From contig CAMLHI010000089.1 in assembly GCA_946479705.1 (NCBI GenBank), positions 1 to 7,663 on the forward strand: a stretch of DNA of 7,663 bases, written 5' to 3'. The first letter of the stretch is position 1. Each line of letters starts with the position of its first letter. Origin of the DNA: an uncultured Oxalobacteraceae bacterium. GTDB taxonomy: Bacteria; Pseudomonadota; Gammaproteobacteria; Burkholderiales; Burkholderiaceae. The notes below the pieces were generated by a model that saw only the letters and a list, made by a program, of their open reading frames with translations, had not been told where the DNA came from and did no database searches. The translations under genes were made by a program, and so were the position numbers. Of this stretch, positions 5,916 through 7,663 are shown one piece after another.

Positions 5916-6754
5916 TGGGCGCCCGGGTCGACGTGCTGGTGCCGACGCGCGAGCGGACGCCGGCGCTGGCCCTTACGCTCGCCGGCCTGGCCGGGCAATC
6001 GCAGCTTCCCTTGCGGGTGGTGATTTCCGACCAGTCCGAGCGGCCGGCATACGATGCGCCTGAGGTTGCCGCGCTGGTACGTGTGCTGCGCGCGCACGGC
6101 GTGGAGGTAGGGGCCTTGCGCCACCTGCCGCGGCGCGGCATGGCCGAGCAGCGCGCCTTCCTGCTCGAACAGGCACAGGCGCCGTACTGCCTGTTTCTCG
6201 ACGACGACGTCTGGATCGAGCCCGGACTCATTGCGCGCCTGCATGCCGTGCTCGCGCAGCACGGCTGCGGTTTTGCCGGCAGCGCCGTGCATGGCCTGAG
6301 CCATGTCCGCAGCGTGCGGCCGCATCACCATGCAATCGATTTCTGGGAAGACCGCGTGGCCCCCGAGCTGGTCGTGCCCGGCAGCGCGGCATGGGAGCGG
6401 CATCATCTGCACAGTGCCGCCAATCTGTTTCACGTCCAGGGCATCCTCGGCGCGCATGCGGACGCGCCACGGGCATACCGGGTGGCATGGGTGGGCGGCT
6501 GCGTGCTGTTCGACACGGCCAAGCTGCGCGCTGCCGGGGGCTTCGATTTCTGGCCGAGCTTGCCTCCAGACCATTGTGGCGAAGATGTGCTGGCCCAGTT
6601 GCGCGTCATGGCGCGCGACGGTGGTTGCGGCGTGCTGCCTTCCGGTGCCTTCCACTTGGAATTGCCGACCACGATTCCAGCGCGCGAGGTGAATGCGCCG
6701 CAGCTGCTGTGGCCACCGCCGGATCCGGCAGCGCACTCCGACGCCTGCGGGTGA
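5915..6754 (+). CDS. Family 2 glycosyltransferase
   Basis: The 279-residue protein has a GT-A fold: the opening strand VDVLVPTRERT (5-15), the second strand with VVISDQSE (35-42), the metal/nucleotide-sugar DDD motif at 96-98 in LFLDDDVW, the acceptor-side WVGGCVLFD (192-200) before AGGFDFW (207-213), and the catalytic-base motif G222-E223-D224. It has no membrane helix, so it acts in the cytoplasm or peripherally at the inner membrane. Residues about 125-180 form a His-rich stretch (including H137-H138-H139 and H163-H164) before the acceptor motif. ATG at 5915 overlaps the DUF4254 TGA by one base (TGATG), giving translational coupling; an in-frame TTG at 5870 would add 15 residues that are not family-like. 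Donor sugar and acceptor are unknown. It probably adds one residue to the glycan built by this operon. Confidence 0.92.
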   Translation: MGARVDVLVPTRERTPALALTLAGLAGQSQLPLRVVISDQSERPAYDAPEVAALVRVLRAHGVEVGALRHLPRRGMAEQRAFLLEQAQAPYCLFLDDDVWIEPGLIARLHAVLAQHGCGFAGSAVHGLSHVRSVRPHHHAIDFWEDRVAPELVVPGSAAWERHHLHSAANLFHVQGILGAHADAPRAYRVAWVGGCVLFDTAKLRAAGGFDFWPSLPPDHCGEDVLAQLRVMARDGGCGVLPSGAFHLELPTTIPAREVNAPQLLWPPPDPAAHSDACG

Positions 6755-6758
6755 GCCG

Positions 6759-7663
6759 ATGAAGCATGCAATTTTGCCCGGCGTGCGCAGCATCCTGGCC
6801 GTGCGGCCCAACGGCATCGGCGACTTCATGTTCGCGCTGCCGGCCTTGAATGCCTTGCGTGCCGCTTATCCTGGCGCGCGCATTGTCCTGCTTGGCAAAT
6901 CCTGGCACGCCGACTTCCTGTGCAAACGGGCCGGACCGGTGGACGAGGTGAGGGTGATGCCGCCTTATCCGGGCATCGGTGCGCCGCCCGAGATTGCACC
7001 CGACCCGGCGCTCGCCAGCGCTCTGCTCGACGCATTGCGGGCCGAGCGCTTCGATCTGGCGATCCAGATGTACGGCGGTGGGCGCTATTCCAACGCCTTC
7101 GTGCGGGAGCTTGGCGCGGGCATGACGATAGGCGCAATGACGCCCGGCGCGGCCCCGCTGGACCGCAGCATTGCCTACCGCACCATCGCCAGCCGCCGCC
7201 TGGAACTGTTGCAGATTGTCGCGCTGGCGGGCGCGCCGCCCCGTTTCGATGCGCCCGAACTGCGGGTCACGCAGGCCGACCGCGCACTGGCGGCCGCTGT
7301 GCTGACGCCAGTGGCAGGCGAACGCATCGTCGTGATCCATCCCGGGGCGAGCGATCCGCGCCGGCGCTGGCCGGCGGAGCGCTTTGCGGCCGTGGCCGAC
7401 GCCTTGGCCGACCGGGGCGCTACCATCGTCGTGAGCGCCAGCGAGGCGGAGGCAGGCTTGGCCGCCCAGATATGCGCGTCCATGCGCCATACGCCAGCCG
7501 ATGTGAGCGGGCGGCTGTCGCTCAAGGCCTTGTGCGGCATGCTCGAGCGCGCCTGCATGATGGTCTCCAACGACACCGGGCCCTTGCACATGGCGCTGGC
7601 GGTCGGCACGCCTGCCGTCGGCATCTTCTGGCTGACCAATCTGATCGAGGCGGCGCCGCTGCA
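6759..7663 (+). CDS. Family 9 (heptosyltransferase-like) glycosyltransferase, 3' end cut by window edge
   Basis: The first 301 residues of a GT-B fold GT9 enzyme are present. The N-terminal motif R16-P-N-G-I-G-D22-F-M-F-A-L-P contains the Asp that serves as catalytic base in WaaC. The C-terminal half shows H194-P-G-A-S and the nucleotide-binding S270-N-D-T-G-P-L-H-M-A. GT9 enzymes such as WaaC and WaaF transfer heptose from ADP-heptose to lipopolysaccharide core. Here the block after the nucleotide motif reads VGIFWLTN instead of the usual (A/V)LFGPT, so donor or acceptor may differ, and assignment as a true LPS core enzyme is not justified. Start ATG lies 4 nt after the GT2 stop with a weak GGGTGA purine run upstream, so it is in the same operon. 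About 30-60 residues should remain beyond the edge. Confidence 0.93.
   Translation, partial: MKHAILPGVRSILAVRPNGIGDFMFALPALNALRAAYPGARIVLLGKSWHADFLCKRAGPVDEVRVMPPYPGIGAPPEIAPDPALASALLDALRAERFDLAIQMYGGGRYSNAFVRELGAGMTIGAMTPGAAPLDRSIAYRTIASRRLELLQIVALAGAPPRFDAPELRVTQADRALAAAVLTPVAGERIVVIHPGASDPRRRWPAERFAAVADALADRGATIVVSASEAEAGLAAQICASMRHTPADVSGRLSLKALCGMLERACMMVSNDTGPLHMALAVGTPAVGIFWLTNLIEAAPL

Noticed and set aside
5828..7589. Overlapping minus-strand open frames opposite GT2 and GT9
   Set aside because: Rich in Arg, Gly and His with no motifs; GT2 and GT9 signature motifs on the plus strand explain the sequence.

Overview
The window is GC-rich, gene-dense proteobacterial DNA. Codon use and the type of proteins encoded suggest an environmental beta-proteobacterium of the Massilia/Duganella group (Oxalobacteraceae). 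That placement is inferred from protein flavour only; there is no rRNA or other marker gene here. No mobile element, tRNA, CRISPR array or phage gene was seen.

Left half (1-4660, minus strand): a three-gene cluster for plant hemicellulose, most likely xyloglucan. In transcription order it encodes (i) a lipoprotein with an N-terminal beta-sandwich domain like the C-terminal domain of ExoP-type GH3 enzymes, followed by an SGNH/GDSL esterase domain; (ii) a secreted GH74 xyloglucanase starting 2 nt after the stop of gene (i); and (iii) after a 123-nt gap, a GH5 endoglucanase lipoprotein whose last residues run off the left edge. A consistent reading is that the esterase removes acetyl decorations while GH74 and GH5 cut the backbone. 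No transporter, side-chain glycosidase or regulator gene lies inside the window.

Middle (4661-5312): a divergent intergenic region of about 200 nt with four exact copies of the pentamer ATACC/GGTAT, then a short glutaredoxin-type arsenate reductase gene (arsC-like), most likely started at a TTG codon with a good ribosome binding site. A 9-bp GC-rich hairpin straddles its stop codon. No other ars gene is near.

Right half (5313-7663, plus strand): a tightly packed glycan-assembly operon. It encodes a DUF4254 protein, a family 2 glycosyltransferase overlapping it by one base, and a family 9 (heptosyltransferase-like) glycosyltransferase that starts 4 nt later and runs off the right edge. This looks like the start of a cell-surface or secreted polysaccharide/glycolipid locus. 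The function of DUF4254 is not known to me.

The most interesting points are the fused ExoP_C-like/SGNH esterase in a xyloglucan cluster, the Trp-less DPDGDG cysteine loop in the GH5 protein, the opposite +2 sorting residues of the two lipoproteins, and the DUF4254-GT2-GT9 cassette with an unusual GT9 C-terminal motif.
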